A stretch of 39,398 bases of DNA. Origin: Lachnospiraceae bacterium (GTDB lineage Bacteria; Bacillota; Clostridia; Lachnospirales; Lachnospiraceae). The position numbers and the translations under genes are program-made. The notes beneath the pieces were generated by a model. It was not told the DNA's origin, searched no databases, and was given only the letters and a program-made list of their open reading frames with translations. How positions within the stretch are numbered: position 1 is the first letter of the stretch; each line of letters starts with the position of its first letter. Shown here in pieces: positions 1 through 10,597 of the stretch. The stretch spans positions 1 through 39,398 of the forward strand of contig JALCRM010000016.1 in the NCBI GenBank assembly GCA_022652545.1, in the 5' to 3' direction.

Positions 1-113
1 TACAAACATGCCTTTTCAGGGGACTCTTTTGCAGTTTATTTTTTCGCGCCTGCCTTTTTCTGTATCGGAAAAACGGCTCGTATGCTACAATTTCTCCGTA
101 TCCGGAGGTGCAC

Positions 114-1343
114 ATGCAGCGTTTTGAACTGATCGCTCCCTGCCATTTCGGCATGGAAAGTGTTTTGAAACAGGAAATATATGATCTCGGCTACGAGATC
201 ACGGAAGTATCGGACGGCCGCGTTTCCTTCGCCGGCGATGAGGATGCGATCGCACGCGCCAACATTTCGCTGCGCACCGCGGAACGCATTCTTCTCAAGG
301 TCGGTTCTTTTCACGCTTCGACCTTCGATGAACTCTACGAAGGTACCCGCGCGCTGCCGTGGAACAGCCTGCTGCCTTCCGATGCCAAATTCTGGGTCAC
401 CAAAGCCTCCAGCGTAAAGAGCGCTCTTTTCTCTCCTTCCGACATCCAGTCCATCATGAAAAAAGCCATGGTCGACAACATGAACGTACGCTATCACAGG
501 GGCATGTTCCCCGAAGACGGCGCGGCGTTCCCGGTCCGTGTCTTCCTATATAAAGATGTCGTGACAGTCGGCATCGACACGACGGGAGAATCTCTGCACA
601 AGAGAGGCTACCGCAAACTGACGGTGAAGGCTCCCATTGCCGAGAATCTGGCTGCCGGGCTACTCATGCTGACGCCCTGGCGCGCTGACCGCATTCTTGT
701 GGATCCGTTCTGCGGAAGCGGCACGATCCCCATTGAGGCGGCCCTCATGGCGGCAAACATAGCCCCGGGCCTCTCCCGCGAATTTACGGCTGAAAAGTGG
801 ACCGGCATTCTCTCGCCGCGCGTCTGGAAGGACGTACGGGACGAAGCCGGTGAAAACATCGATCTCAGCGTTGATACGGACATTCAGGGGTATGATATCG
901 ACCCCGATGCGATTGCCTGCGCACGGGAAAACGCCCGTTCCGCTGGTGTGGAGAAGCTGATCCATCTGCAGGTCCGTTCCGTTGCGCAGCTCTCCCATCC
1001 GAAAAAATACGGTTTTATTCTTACAAATCCTCCGTACGGGGAGCGCATTGCTTCCTTTACGCCCGGCAGCAACACGCCGATCAGCATTGCGCAGGCGCGG
1101 GGCATGTCCGAAAGTGCACATGACGCATCGGACAAAGAAGAGATCGAAGCGCTTTACCGCACGCTCGGGGAGCGTTTCCGGGCACTGGATGCCTGGTCCC
1201 TCTATGTGATCACTTCCTTCGAAGACTGCGAACGCGCGATCGGTCTGAAGGCCGCCAAAAACCGCAAGATCTACAACGGTATGCTGAAAACTTATTTTTA
1301 CATGTTCCCCGGGCCGAAGCCGTCGGGACACCGGCAGGGCTGA
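114..1343 (+). CDS. THUMP-domain class I SAM-dependent RNA methyltransferase (RlmL/YpsC-like)
   Basis: Predicted RNA guanine-N2 methyltransferase of the RlmL/YpsC group, which modifies 23S rRNA in the cytoplasm. The N-terminal part (about residues 1-150) fits the ferredoxin-like plus THUMP RNA-binding module, starting RFELIAPCHFGMES. The C-terminal part is a Rossmann methyltransferase with the SAM motif DPFCGSGTIPIEAA near residue 198 and the catalytic NPPYGERI motif near residue 305, typical of amino-group methylation. A GTG at 108 also opens the frame, but it overlaps the GGAGG at 104-108. The ATG at 114 has that GGAGG five bases upstream, so I start there (409 aa, normal length). It is first in a tight run with rdgB and yfcE (27-bp gap). 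The exact target base is inferred from the family. Confidence 0.9.
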   Translation: MQRFELIAPCHFGMESVLKQEIYDLGYEITEVSDGRVSFAGDEDAIARANISLRTAERILLKVGSFHASTFDELYEGTRALPWNSLLPSDAKFWVTKASSVKSALFSPSDIQSIMKKAMVDNMNVRYHRGMFPEDGAAFPVRVFLYKDVVTVGIDTTGESLHKRGYRKLTVKAPIAENLAAGLLMLTPWRADRILVDPFCGSGTIPIEAALMAANIAPGLSREFTAEKWTGILSPRVWKDVRDEAGENIDLSVDTDIQGYDIDPDAIACARENARSAGVEKLIHLQVRSVAQLSHPKKYGFILTNPPYGERIASFTPGSNTPISIAQARGMSESAHDASDKEEIEALYRTLGERFRALDAWSLYVITSFEDCERAIGLKAAKNRKIYNGMLKTYFYMFPGPKPSGHRQG

Positions 1344-1370
1344 AAAGACCGAAAGGGGGATACAGCTGTC

Positions 1371-2036
1371 ATGTCACTGCAGATCATACTTGCCACGGGC
1401 AACCAGGGAAAAGCGGACGAGGTTGCCGAGATCGTGGATGATCCGGATATCCGTGTATGTACCATGAAGGATGCGGGCATTCTCTCCGATCCCGAGGAAG
1501 ACGGCACGACCTTCGAAGAGAACGCACTGATCAAAGCACGGGCCTGCGCCGCCCTTCTTCCGAAGGATCCCGGCGGGCGCGCCGCCTTCCTTGGATCGCA
1601 CGGCCTTGACCCGGACATCCCGGCAGTTGTCGTCTCCGATGATTCGGGCCTTGTGATCGACGCACTGGACGGGGCTCCCGGCATTCTCTCCGCGCGCTGG
1701 CTCGGACGGGACACTTCCTATTCCTATAAAATGCAGCACATCCTTGAACTGCTCAGAAATGTCCCGGACGAAAAACGTTCCGCGCGTTTCGTTGCCGCGA
1801 TCGCCGCCGTCCTCCCGGATGATACGGAATTCACGGTGCGCGGCGTCATGGAAGGACGCATAGCTCACGCCATCGCCGGCAGCCACGGTTTCGGCTACGA
1901 CCCCATTTTTTACCTTCCCCGGTATGGCTGCACTTCCGCAGAGATCCCGCCCGAAGAAAAGAACAGGATCAGCCATCGCGGGCAGGGCATGCGGGCCATG
2001 ATCACCGCGCTGCGGGAAAGGTACGGCACAGTATGA
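1371..2036 (+). CDS. rdgB: RdgB/HAM1 family XTP/dITP pyrophosphatase
   Basis: House-cleaning nucleotidase that hydrolyses dITP, ITP and XTP to the monophosphate and pyrophosphate, keeping deaminated purines out of nucleic acids. Family motifs are clear: the N-terminal ATGNQGK (residues 8-14), the metal and catalytic segment VSDDSGLVID with D90 and D91, SARW, and the C-terminal HGFGYDPIF substrate loop. At 221 aa it is slightly longer than the usual 195-205 aa. The extra length is an insertion of about 15 residues before the SDDSG motif. GAAAGGGGG lies about 10 bases before the ATG. Its stop overlaps the next start as ATGA, which suggests translational coupling to the phosphodiesterase. Confidence 0.95.
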   Translation: MSLQIILATGNQGKADEVAEIVDDPDIRVCTMKDAGILSDPEEDGTTFEENALIKARACAALLPKDPGGRAAFLGSHGLDPDIPAVVVSDDSGLVIDALDGAPGILSARWLGRDTSYSYKMQHILELLRNVPDEKRSARFVAAIAAVLPDDTEFTVRGVMEGRIAHAIAGSHGFGYDPIFYLPRYGCTSAEIPPEEKNRISHRGQGMRAMITALRERYGTV

Positions 2037-2530
2037 AGGTGCTGATCATCAGTGATACACACGGCGACGACAGCGGCATCGCCACGATCAGAAAAAAGGA
2101 AGGACCCGGCAGTTTTGACGTGCTTATCCACGCCGGCGACAGCGCAGGCAGCGACAGCTGGTATGCCGCCTGGGCGCGCAGTTTTGCCCGCGGCGGTTTT
2201 CACATCGTCTGCGGGAACGACTACTGCAGTACCGCGCCGACGGAAGAGACTTTTCTGCTCGACCGGAGCACGGTCTTCCTGACGCACGGCCACCGCTACG
2301 GCCTGTACGGCGGGATCGGAACGCTGGTCAGCGCCGCGGCCGCAAAAGGTGCCGGCATCGTGATCTTCGGGCATACGCACGAGCCCGTGATCGAATACCG
2401 GGACGGCATCCTCGTCCTCAATCCCGGTTCCCTCTCCCTTCCCCGTCAGCCCGACCGCAGGAAAACATATATCGTCCTGACGATCGACGACAGCGACCAC
2501 TCCCTGCACCCTGTTTTGCACTGGCTGTGA
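2033..2530 (+). CDS. YfcE/MJ0936 family metallophosphodiesterase
   Basis: Small calcineurin-like phosphoesterase. The five metal-binding blocks are present in order: DTHGD (D8, H10), HAGDS, GNDY, THGH and GHTH, followed by the LNPGSLSLPR strand typical of the YfcE group. Characterised members are metal-dependent phosphodiesterases active on model substrates; the physiological substrate is unknown. At 165 aa it is the normal length. The start codon overlaps the rdgB stop by four bases, so it is very likely co-translated in the same operon. Nothing odd is visible. Confidence 0.9.
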   Translation: MKVLIISDTHGDDSGIATIRKKEGPGSFDVLIHAGDSAGSDSWYAAWARSFARGGFHIVCGNDYCSTAPTEETFLLDRSTVFLTHGHRYGLYGGIGTLVSAAAAKGAGIVIFGHTHEPVIEYRDGILVLNPGSLSLPRQPDRRKTYIVLTIDDSDHSLHPVLHWL

Positions 2531-2674
2531 GTCCCTGCAGACGGCACTTTCCCACAAATTCGGCGAAGTGTCCATTGTGGCAGCGGCTTTCGAATGCTAA
2601 GATGCTAAAAGCGTGGGTCATAATATCCACTGATGCGATCCCAATAAGATAGACAACAGAAAAGAGGTAAAAGT

Positions 2675-4093
2675 ATGGCAATTCAGTTACCGCACGCTGC
2701 GGAAAGAGCGACACTCAGCGTCCTCATCGATGCCGCTATTAAAAATGTCAACAAAGACCGCTCCAAGAATATGATCAAGATCATTGATCTTATGGAGAAG
2801 ACTCTGGGGGATACCTGGAGACCGGAAGCATATGAGAACCTGAGAAATGTTTTCCGTGATCCCAACAGTAAATACATGCAGTACACCAACAACATTCTTG
2901 ACAACACCGATCCCAGGATCCTCAAGATGGCACTGCTGAATCTCGGCTACGAAGCCGGTTTCCGCGGTTTCCACAAGGTTGCTGAGAATTCCAAGAAATA
3001 CGGCGTATCCATTCCGTGGGTCATTCTGATCGACCCCACTTCCGCCTGCAACATGCACTGCACCGGCTGCTGGGCAGCGGAATACGGCCACACAAAGAGC
3101 CTTACCTACGAACAGCTCGACAGTGTCATCACACAGGGCGAAGCACTTGGTATCCACGCCTGGGTCATGACCGGCGGCGAACCGCTCACCCGTAAGAACG
3201 ACATCATCAAGCTCTGCGAGAAGCACAACACTTCCGCTTTCATGGCATTCACGAACGCCACGCTGATCGATGACAAGTTTGCCGAAGACATGCTGCGCGT
3301 TGCGAACTTTGTTCCTTCCATCTCGATCGAAGGCTTCAAAGAAGCAAACGACGGCCGCCGCGGCGACGGACATTTTGATGCCGTCATGAAGGCCTTTGAC
3401 ATCCTCAAGGCCCACAAGCTGCTGTTCGGCACTTCCATCTGCTACACATCCGTGAACTACAAGGTCGTCACCTCCGATGAATTCCTGGATATGCTCATCA
3501 GCAAAGGTGTGGAGTTTACCTGGTACTTCCATTACATGCCCGTCGGAAATGCGGCTTCGCCTGCTCTCCTGCTCACCCCTGAAGAACGTGAGTATATGTA
3601 CCACAGGGTGCGTGAGATCCGCGGTTATGACACCGGAAAGCCGATCTTCGCGATCGATTTCCAGAATGACGGCGAATTTGTACACGGCTGCATAGCCGGA
3701 GGCAAGTACTACTGCCACATCAACCCGAACGGCGATGTCGAGCCCTGCGTATTCGTACACTATTCACAGGCCAACATCAAGGACAAGACCCTGCTGGAAT
3801 GCCTGCAGCAGCCGCTCTTCAAGGCTTACCAGGCCGGACAGCCTTTCAACGACGACTTCCTGAGACCCTGCCCGATGCTTGAGAACCCTGAAAAGCTCCG
3901 CAAGATCATCCACGACACCAATGCTCCTTCCACCGATATGGAGTCGCCGGAGCCGGTCGACCACCTTGTGGACAAGTGCGTGGACTACGCAAAGAACTGG
4001 ACGCCTACGGCTGAAAAGCTCTGGAGCTCCAACCATTTTGATTACGTATCTCCCGACGACGCCGTGAACCAGAAAGCGGCACCGCAGGACTAA
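2675..4093 (+). CDS. Radical SAM protein with SPASM-like C-terminal cysteines, function unknown
   Basis: The 4Fe-4S/SAM site is the C-x3-C-x2-C motif CNMHCTGC (C125, C129, C132), followed by the MTGGEPL loop that binds SAM, so this is a radical SAM enzyme using the 5'-deoxyadenosyl radical. Residues 1-110 form a family-specific N-terminal extension without recognisable motif. The C-terminal third carries C339, C347 and C358 in HGCIAGG-YYCHINPNGDVEPC and a further cysteine in LRPCPM. This layout resembles SPASM/Twitch domains that bind auxiliary clusters. No substrate peptide or partner gene is adjacent; it is monocistronic with a strong terminator behind it. I cannot assign a substrate. The ATG has AGAGG about seven bases upstream. 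Confidence 0.8.
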   Translation: MAIQLPHAAERATLSVLIDAAIKNVNKDRSKNMIKIIDLMEKTLGDTWRPEAYENLRNVFRDPNSKYMQYTNNILDNTDPRILKMALLNLGYEAGFRGFHKVAENSKKYGVSIPWVILIDPTSACNMHCTGCWAAEYGHTKSLTYEQLDSVITQGEALGIHAWVMTGGEPLTRKNDIIKLCEKHNTSAFMAFTNATLIDDKFAEDMLRVANFVPSISIEGFKEANDGRRGDGHFDAVMKAFDILKAHKLLFGTSICYTSVNYKVVTSDEFLDMLISKGVEFTWYFHYMPVGNAASPALLLTPEEREYMYHRVREIRGYDTGKPIFAIDFQNDGEFVHGCIAGGKYYCHINPNGDVEPCVFVHYSQANIKDKTLLECLQQPLFKAYQAGQPFNDDFLRPCPMLENPEKLRKIIHDTNAPSTDMESPEPVDHLVDKCVDYAKNWTPTAEKLWSSNHFDYVSPDDAVNQKAAPQD

Positions 4094-4154
4094 CAGCATC
4101 CGCAAACTGCTTCCGCAGCCCGGGACAGACAAGGCAAAACAAAAAAGCATAGAA

Positions 4155-4201
4155 GAAACCGCATACGGCTGAAAAAGCTGCATGCGGTTTCTTTATATTT
4201 T
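4155..4201 (+). terminator. Rho-independent terminator after the radical SAM gene
   Basis: Arms 4155-4169 and 4177-4191 pair through GAAACCGCAT with one mismatch and one G-T pair further in, loop of seven bases, followed by a T-rich tail. It separates the plus-strand gene from the convergent lacI-type gene. Confidence 0.85.
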
Positions 4202-4239
4202 GACCTTCAGGTCTCTGCCGGGATCTTTCTGCTGAAAAT

Positions 4240-5253
4240 CTAATTGATGTCTTTCACGGTCTTGCCCGGGTAAACGGCCCCTTCCACGACCACCTCGCGC
4301 ACGAGGGTCGTCTTGGGATGTTCGATCAGGGCGATCAGTTCCTCAGCCGCATCCTTGCCGATCGTTTCGGTGTCCTGCCGGATCGTGGTCAGCTGCGGTT
4401 CTATATGGTGTGCAACGCGGATCCCGTCATAGCCGCAGATCGATATGTCCTCCGGGATCGACAGCCCGCGCTCACTGATCGCATTGATGCCGCCGAATGC
4501 CGAAAAGTCGTCCGGATAGAGAATGCAGGTCGGCGGATCCGGCAGGTCGAGGAGCTCGAGAGTCTTCTGGTATGTCTCGATCGTGCTGCGGTACGGAGCC
4601 TCTTTGACATAGGAATCCGGGATCGCAATGCCCAGATCGTCCGTCGTCTTGAAAAAGCTGGACAGGCGGCTGTGTGTAACGGCAGAATCCAGGCCGTGAA
4701 TATAGGCGATCTTGCGGTGACCCTTCTCATATACGTAGGCCAGGAGATCGTGCATGCCCTTGACATTGTCCGAGATAACTGCCGTACGGTTGTTGAAAAC
4801 ATGGTCGACCGTGACGATCGGAAGATCGCTGCGGACCAGTTCCACCACTTCGGGATCGTAAAAGTTGACGCAGGCAATGCAGATCCCGTCAAAGCCGCGG
4901 TACCTGCAGTGCGCCAGATAAGACATCCTGTTGCTTCTTGTTTTGCAGCTGTTGATAAAGGTCAGGTCATACCCTTTTGCTTCCGCGGTACGTTTGAAAC
5001 TGTCGAGGATGTTGGCAAAAAAGTCATGTGTGAGACCGCTCTGCGCATCGTCCACAAAAAGCACGCCGATGTTATATGACCGGTTTGTCTTAAGAGCTTT
5101 GGCGGCGGAATTCGGATAATAGCCAAGGTCATTCGCCACCTTGCGGATGTGCTCCTTAGTTTCCACGCTTATGTCGCTGTGGTTGTTCAGCGCCTTGCTC
5201 ACTGTAGCAATGGATACGCCACAGGCTGCTGAAATATCCTTCAGTGATACCAT
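4240..5253 (-). CDS. LacI family transcriptional regulator
   Basis: DNA-binding regulator with an N-terminal helix-turn-helix (VSLKDISAACGVSIATVSKALN, residues 2-23), the hinge helix (YYPNSAAKALKTNRS) and a periplasmic-binding-protein-like sensor domain ending in the usual GAVYPGKTV strand. The frame is open to 5307, but the ATG at 5253 is preceded by GGGGG at 5260-5264 and begins exactly at the conserved MVSLKDI of the family, so I use it (337 aa, normal length). The divergent neighbour is a GH94 cellobiose phosphorylase, which makes a beta-glucoside or cello-oligosaccharide effector likely (inference). The sequence AAYCGTTTAC lies upstream of both genes, which suggests repression of gh94 and self-regulation. 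Confidence 0.92.
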   Translation of the reverse strand: MVSLKDISAACGVSIATVSKALNNHSDISVETKEHIRKVANDLGYYPNSAAKALKTNRSYNIGVLFVDDAQSGLTHDFFANILDSFKRTAEAKGYDLTFINSCKTRSNRMSYLAHCRYRGFDGICIACVNFYDPEVVELVRSDLPIVTVDHVFNNRTAVISDNVKGMHDLLAYVYEKGHRKIAYIHGLDSAVTHSRLSSFFKTTDDLGIAIPDSYVKEAPYRSTIETYQKTLELLDLPDPPTCILYPDDFSAFGGINAISERGLSIPEDISICGYDGIRVAHHIEPQLTTIRQDTETIGKDAAEELIALIEHPKTTLVREVVVEGAVYPGKTVKDIN

Positions 5254-5285
5254 CACAAACCCCCGTCTGTCCCTCTGATAATCGA

Positions 5286-5295
5286 AATCGTTTAC
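5286..5295 (+). promoter_or_regulatory. Candidate LacI-family operator box (AATCGTTTAC) upstream of the regulator
   Basis: AATCGTTTAC lies 33-42 bases upstream of the regulator's ATG and is the same word, up to the Y position, as the box at 5469-5478 on the opposite strand. A purine/pyrimidine-flanked CG core is typical for LacI-family operators. It suggests autoregulation. Confidence 0.45.
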
Positions 5296-5459
5296 GTTTT
5301 TAAGCATATAACACTATTTCCCAAATTACAAGTAAGTAAGTTAAATTTTTGGGGACAATCTACGAAATTTCATGTTTCTTTGCTACCTATGCTGTTAATT
5401 TTGCATAACACATGTAATATAAGCCGTCATTTTCATTCAGATACGTCGTACGAATACGG

Positions 5460-5489
5460 TTGCATTTAGTAAACGGTTAAGTGTATAAT
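5460..5489 (+). promoter_or_regulatory. Sigma-A type promoter of the GH94 gene
   Basis: A perfect -10 hexamer TATAAT at 5484-5489 with a weak -35 (TTGCAT, 5460-5465) and an 18-bp spacer. The weak -35 suits a regulated promoter. The operator candidate at 5469-5478 lies inside the spacer. Confidence 0.7.
5469..5478 (-). promoter_or_regulatory. Candidate LacI-family operator box (AACCGTTTAC) within the GH94 promoter
   Basis: Read on the minus strand, AACCGTTTAC matches the box at 5286-5295 except for the pyrimidine at position 3. It sits between the -35 and -10 elements of the gh94 promoter, where a bound repressor would block RNA polymerase. The octamer GTAAACGG also occurs inside coding sequence (for example 17420-17427 and 18426-18433), so the word alone is not proof. 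Confidence 0.5.
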
Positions 5490-5516
5490 AAAAGCGAATT
5501 TGGTACAAAGTCGCTT

Positions 5517-5526
5517 AATCGTTTTC
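5517..5526 (+). promoter_or_regulatory. Possible third LacI-type box (AATCGTTTTC) in the GH94 leader
   Basis: It differs from the 5286 box at one position (TTTAC to TTTTC) and lies about 20-30 bases after the predicted transcription start. A second downstream operator could allow looping or roadblock repression. Weak evidence alone. Confidence 0.25.
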
Positions 5527-5576
5527 GGAGAACTGCTTAAATTCAGTCAAAAAGGTGTCAAGGGAGGACAGATTCT

Positions 5577-8012
5577 ATGAAATTCGGTTATTTTGATGAT
5601 GCCAGTCAGGAATACGTGATCACGACACCCAGGACTCCTTTGCCCTGGATCAACTATCTCGGAAACAAAGACTTCTTCAGCCTCATCTCCAATACCATGG
5701 GCGGTTATTCCTTCTATAAGGATGCAAAACTGCTGCGCATTACACGCTATCGCTACAACAACGTACCCTATGACAACAACGGCAAGTATTTTTACATTCA
5801 GGACGGCGACCTGCTCTGGAATCCCGCCTGGCAGCCGACCCGGACAGACCTGGATTCCTACGAGTGCAGACACGGTCTCGGCTACAGCCGCTTTACCGGC
5901 CGCAAGAACGGCATCAAGGCCGAGGTACTCAGTTTTGTGCCGCTGAATGACACCTGCGAGATCCAGCAGGTCAAGCTTACGAACCTGAGCAGCACGCCGA
6001 AATCGATCCGCCTCTATTCCTATGTGGAGTGGTGCCTGTGGAATGCCTCCGACGACTGCGAAAACTTCCAGCGCAATCTCAGTACCGGCGAAGTCGAGGT
6101 TGTCGGCTCCACCATCTATCACAAAACCGAATACCGCGAGCGCCGGAATATGTACGCACTCTATTCCGTCAATTCGGAGATCAACGGTTTCGACACCATT
6201 CGTTCCGAATTCATAGGCATGTACAACGGGGCTGACAGGCCGCAGGCGATCCTGGACGGCGGATGCCGCAATTCCATGGCAAGCGGATGGTCTCCCATCG
6301 CAGCGCATCAGCTTAATATCGACCTGGCTCCCGGCGAAACAAGATCCTTTGATTTCGTTCTCGGCTACATCGAAAACCCGGAAGCCGAAAAGTGGGAAAG
6401 CAAGAACGTCATCAACAAGAAACGCGCCCTGAAAATGCTGGACCGCTACAAAACAGACAGCCAGGTGGAAGCGAAATTCGAAGAGCTGCGGACATACTGG
6501 AAGACGCTGCTCTCCCGCTACACGATAAAATCCGGCTGCAGCGAAGTCGACCGCATGGTCAACACCTGGAACCAGTATCAGTGCATGATCACCTTCAACA
6601 TGAGCCGCAGCGCTTCCTACTATGAGTCCGGTATCGGCCGTGGCATGGGATTCCGCGATTCCTGCCAGGATCTGCTCGGTTTCGTGCACCTGATCCCGGA
6701 GCGTGCCCGCGAAAGGATCATCGATATCGCATCTACCCAGTTCCAGGACGGCAGTGCCTATCACCAGTATCAGCCTCTGACCAAAAAGGGCAATGCCGGC
6801 ATCGGCAGCGGCTTCAATGACGATCCGCTGTGGCTGATCGCCGCAGTCAGTGCCTATACCAGAGAAACCGGCGACTACAGCATCCTGGATGAAAGCGTGC
6901 CTTTTGACAGCGACGCTTCCGCTGCGCAGCCGCTGATGGAGCACCTGAAACGTTCGCTGAATTACACCATTTCACACAAGGGACCTCACAAGCTTCCTCT
7001 GATCGGCCGTGCCGACTGGAACGACTGCCTGAATCTCAACTGCTTCTCCGAGCACCCCGGCGAATCTTTCCAGATCTTCGGGCCCAGCGAAGGCCCGGTT
7101 GCGGAATCAGTATTCATTGCCGGCATGTTCGTCAAATACGGCGAGGAATACGCGCAGCTGTGCGAGATCCGCGGCGATGAAGCCGAGGCTGCACGCGCCC
7201 GTAAGGAAGTGCAGGATATGTACGCAGCTGTCCTGAAGGACGGCTGGGACGGTGCCTGGTTCCTGCGCGCCTACGATGCACACGGCGACAAGGTCGGTTC
7301 CCATGAATGCGAGGAAGGACAGATCTTCATCGAGCCGCAGGGCTTCTGCGTATTCGCAGGCATCGGCGTAAAGGAAGGCCTTGCAGACAAGGCGCTGGAT
7401 TCCGTCAGTGAAAAACTGGATTCCAAATACGGCATTATGATCCTGCAGCCCGCGTATACCCGCTATCACGTCGAACTCGGCGAGATCAGCTCCTATCCGC
7501 CGGGATACAAGGAAAATGCCGGCATCTTCTCTCACAACAATCCCTGGGTCTCCATCGCGGAGACCGTATGCGGGCACGGTGACAGAGCGTTTGAGATCTA
7601 CCGCAAGACCTGCCCCGCTTTCATTGAAGACATCAGCGAGATCCACCGCACCGAGCCTTATGTCTATTGCCAGATGGTAGCCGGCCGCGACGCAAAATAC
7701 TTCGGGGAAGGCAAAAACAGCTGGCTCACCGGCACCGCAGCGTGGACCTTCACGGATATTTCGCAGTACATTCTGGGACTGTACCCGACCCACCGCGGCC
7801 TGTCCGTCGATCCCTGCGTGCCGAAGGATTTTGGCGATTTCACCATCAACCGCACCTTCCGCGATGTCGTCTACCATATCAGCGTCACCAACCCTGATCA
7901 GGTTGAAAAAGGCGTAAAGTCCATGACCGTGGACGGTACTCCCGTGGAAGGGCATGTGATCCCGTATGACAGCAGTAAAAAAGAAGTGGAAGTCAGCGTC
8001 GTAATGGGCTGA
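5577..8012 (+). CDS. GH94 cellobiose phosphorylase
   Basis: Cytosolic phosphorylase that cleaves cellobiose with phosphate to alpha-glucose 1-phosphate and glucose, saving one ATP. The N-terminus ([35 protein letters not shown]) is that of characterised bacterial cellobiose phosphorylases. The catalytic segment [20 protein letters not shown] contains W481 and the general acid D483. Next come the beta-sandwich N-domain, the (alpha/alpha)6 barrel and a C-terminal beta domain, together 811 aa, the normal length. There is no signal peptide, so cellobiose must be imported; no dedicated cellobiose transporter lies nearby. GGGAGG lies about nine bases before the ATG. Cellodextrin or laminaribiose phosphorylase activity is possible, but the N-terminal sequence favours cellobiose. 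Confidence 0.93.
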   Translation: MKFGYFDDASQEYVITTPRTPLPWINYLGNKDFFSLISNTMGGYSFYKDAKLLRITRYRYNNVPYDNNGKYFYIQDGDLLWNPAWQPTRTDLDSYECRHGLGYSRFTGRKNGIKAEVLSFVPLNDTCEIQQVKLTNLSSTPKSIRLYSYVEWCLWNASDDCENFQRNLSTGEVEVVGSTIYHKTEYRERRNMYALYSVNSEINGFDTIRSEFIGMYNGADRPQAILDGGCRNSMASGWSPIAAHQLNIDLAPGETRSFDFVLGYIENPEAEKWESKNVINKKRALKMLDRYKTDSQVEAKFEELRTYWKTLLSRYTIKSGCSEVDRMVNTWNQYQCMITFNMSRSASYYESGIGRGMGFRDSCQDLLGFVHLIPERARERIIDIASTQFQDGSAYHQYQPLTKKGNAGIGSGFNDDPLWLIAAVSAYTRETGDYSILDESVPFDSDASAAQPLMEHLKRSLNYTISHKGPHKLPLIGRADWNDCLNLNCFSEHPGESFQIFGPSEGPVAESVFIAGMFVKYGEEYAQLCEIRGDEAEAARARKEVQDMYAAVLKDGWDGAWFLRAYDAHGDKVGSHECEEGQIFIEPQGFCVFAGIGVKEGLADKALDSVSEKLDSKYGIMILQPAYTRYHVELGEISSYPPGYKENAGIFSHNNPWVSIAETVCGHGDRAFEIYRKTCPAFIEDISEIHRTEPYVYCQMVAGRDAKYFGEGKNSWLTGTAAWTFTDISQYILGLYPTHRGLSVDPCVPKDFGDFTINRTFRDVVYHISVTNPDQVEKGVKSMTVDGTPVEGHVIPYDSSKKEVEVSVVMG

Positions 8013-8058
8013 TCTCCGGGTGATTTTCCGGATCAGTCAAAACACGTTTCTTCCAATC

Positions 8059-8090
8059 GAAAGCCCCGGTGCATACGCACCGGGGCTTTC
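8059..8090. terminator. Strong hairpin between convergent GH94 and GH51 genes
   Basis: A perfect 14-bp stem (8059-8072 with 8077-8090, GAAAGCCCCGGTGC) and ATAC loop. There is no good T-tract on either side, so it may stop transcription less cleanly or protect 3' ends. A second imperfect inverted repeat GCAATTC/GAATTGC lies at 8102-8137. Confidence 0.65.
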
Positions 8091-8164
8091 GCGATCCGAC
8101 TGCAATTCCGGGGAAGGAGTTCCTGCCGGAGAATTGCCTTAAATGATGGCCTTACTCCCGATCT

Positions 8165-9700
<1,536 letters not shown>

Positions 9701-10597
9701 TTATCCTTTTACGGCGCCTGCCGTCATGCCGTCGATGATATAGCGCTGGAAGGCCAGGAACAGGATCAGGATCGGCACAATGGCCATCATGGATCCCGCG
9801 ATCAGCATATCATAATTGTTGCCGTAAGGCGTAAGCAGCGTATTCAGGCCTATGGTCAGCGTAAACTTCGAAGCACTGCGGTATACGAGGAGCGGCCACA
9901 GCATATTGTTCCATGAACCCATGGCGGTAAGGATGGCCATGGCCGAAAATGCCGGCTTCGTGATGGGCATCATGATCCTGACTGCAATATAGTACTCGTT
10001 CGCGCCGTCGATCCTGCCTGCATCCAGCAGTTCCTTGGGAAGCGAAAGCATGTACTGATGGAAGAAGAAGATCGTGGAGGCCGCGCACAGGCCAGGCAGA
10101 ATGACGCCTGCCGTCGTATCGATCAGCTTCAGGTTGATCACTTCCTTGTAAAGCGGAAGCATCAGGATCTCGAACGGCACCATCATCGTTGCAATGACCA
10201 GGAAAAACAGCAGGTTCTTGAGCTTGAACTCATACATTGTAATACCGTACGCGACAAAATAACATACCAGCAGCGTCAGCACGGTAGTCAGCAGAGTCAG
10301 GTACAGGCTGTTGCGGAACCACATCCAGTATTTCTGCGAATCCGCATTCCCGCTCATCAGGTAGTTGTAGTTGTTCAGGTTCATTGTGGAAATATCAAGA
10401 TTGACACTGAGTCCGCGGCGGATCAGTTCTCTGCCGGGTCTGAAAGAAGCAATGAGCCCCGCAAAGATCGGGAAAAAGATCAGCGCGCTGAGAATCGCGA
10501 ACCACAGCGTAGCGATCACGCTGAGTACGCCTCTTTTTGCATGCATGCCTGTTTTGTCAGATTCCGGGATCGCTTTGGAAGAAGTTTTGTCAGTCAT
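9701..10597 (-). CDS. CUT1 carbohydrate ABC transporter permease (MalG/AraQ-like)
   Basis: Inner-membrane permease, one half of the translocation pore of a sugar importer. After a basic N-terminus, the sequence shows about six hydrophobic segments, beginning VIATLWFAILSALIFFPIFA. The cytoplasmic EAA loop is recognisable as DAGRIDGANEYYIAVRIMMPITKP; it docks on the ATPase subunit. The C-terminus LAFQRYIIDGMTAGAVKG is the classic end of MalG-type subunits. Its ATG directly follows the stop of the upstream permease with no gap, and GGAGG lies within the end of that gene, so the two are translationally coupled. The arabino-oligosaccharide substrate is inferred from the GH51, GH43 and GH127 neighbours. 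Confidence 0.93.
   Translation of the reverse strand: MTDKTSSKAIPESDKTGMHAKRGVLSVIATLWFAILSALIFFPIFAGLIASFRPGRELIRRGLSVNLDISTMNLNNYNYLMSGNADSQKYWMWFRNSLYLTLLTTVLTLLVCYFVAYGITMYEFKLKNLLFFLVIATMMVPFEILMLPLYKEVINLKLIDTTAGVILPGLCAASTIFFFHQYMLSLPKELLDAGRIDGANEYYIAVRIMMPITKPAFSAMAILTAMGSWNNMLWPLLVYRSASKFTLTIGLNTLLTPYGNNYDMLIAGSMMAIVPILILFLAFQRYIIDGMTAGAVKG

Larger units (their letters stand above)
5254..5576. other. Divergent regulatory intergenic region between lacI-type gene and GH94 gene
   Basis: This 323-bp AT-rich stretch holds the gh94 promoter, three LacI-type operator candidates (listed separately) and a small hairpin AAGCGA/TCGCTT (5492-5497 with 5511-5516) near the predicted transcription start. 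I could not find a convincing promoter for the regulator; a weak TTATAT lies on the minus strand near 5307-5312. No gene is visible here. Confidence 0.7.

Noticed and set aside
36..497. 153-codon minus-strand frame across the methyltransferase gene
   Set aside because: It overlaps a clear methyltransferase gene on the other strand, and its product lacks any recognisable motif; it is a shadow of GC-rich coding sequence. The same holds for the other long antisense frames, such as those opposite GH94, bcd and the hybrid kinase.
2531..2580. Terminator after the YfcE gene
   Set aside because: GGCACTT and AAGTGTC can pair, but the loop is long and no T-tract follows, so I did not list it.
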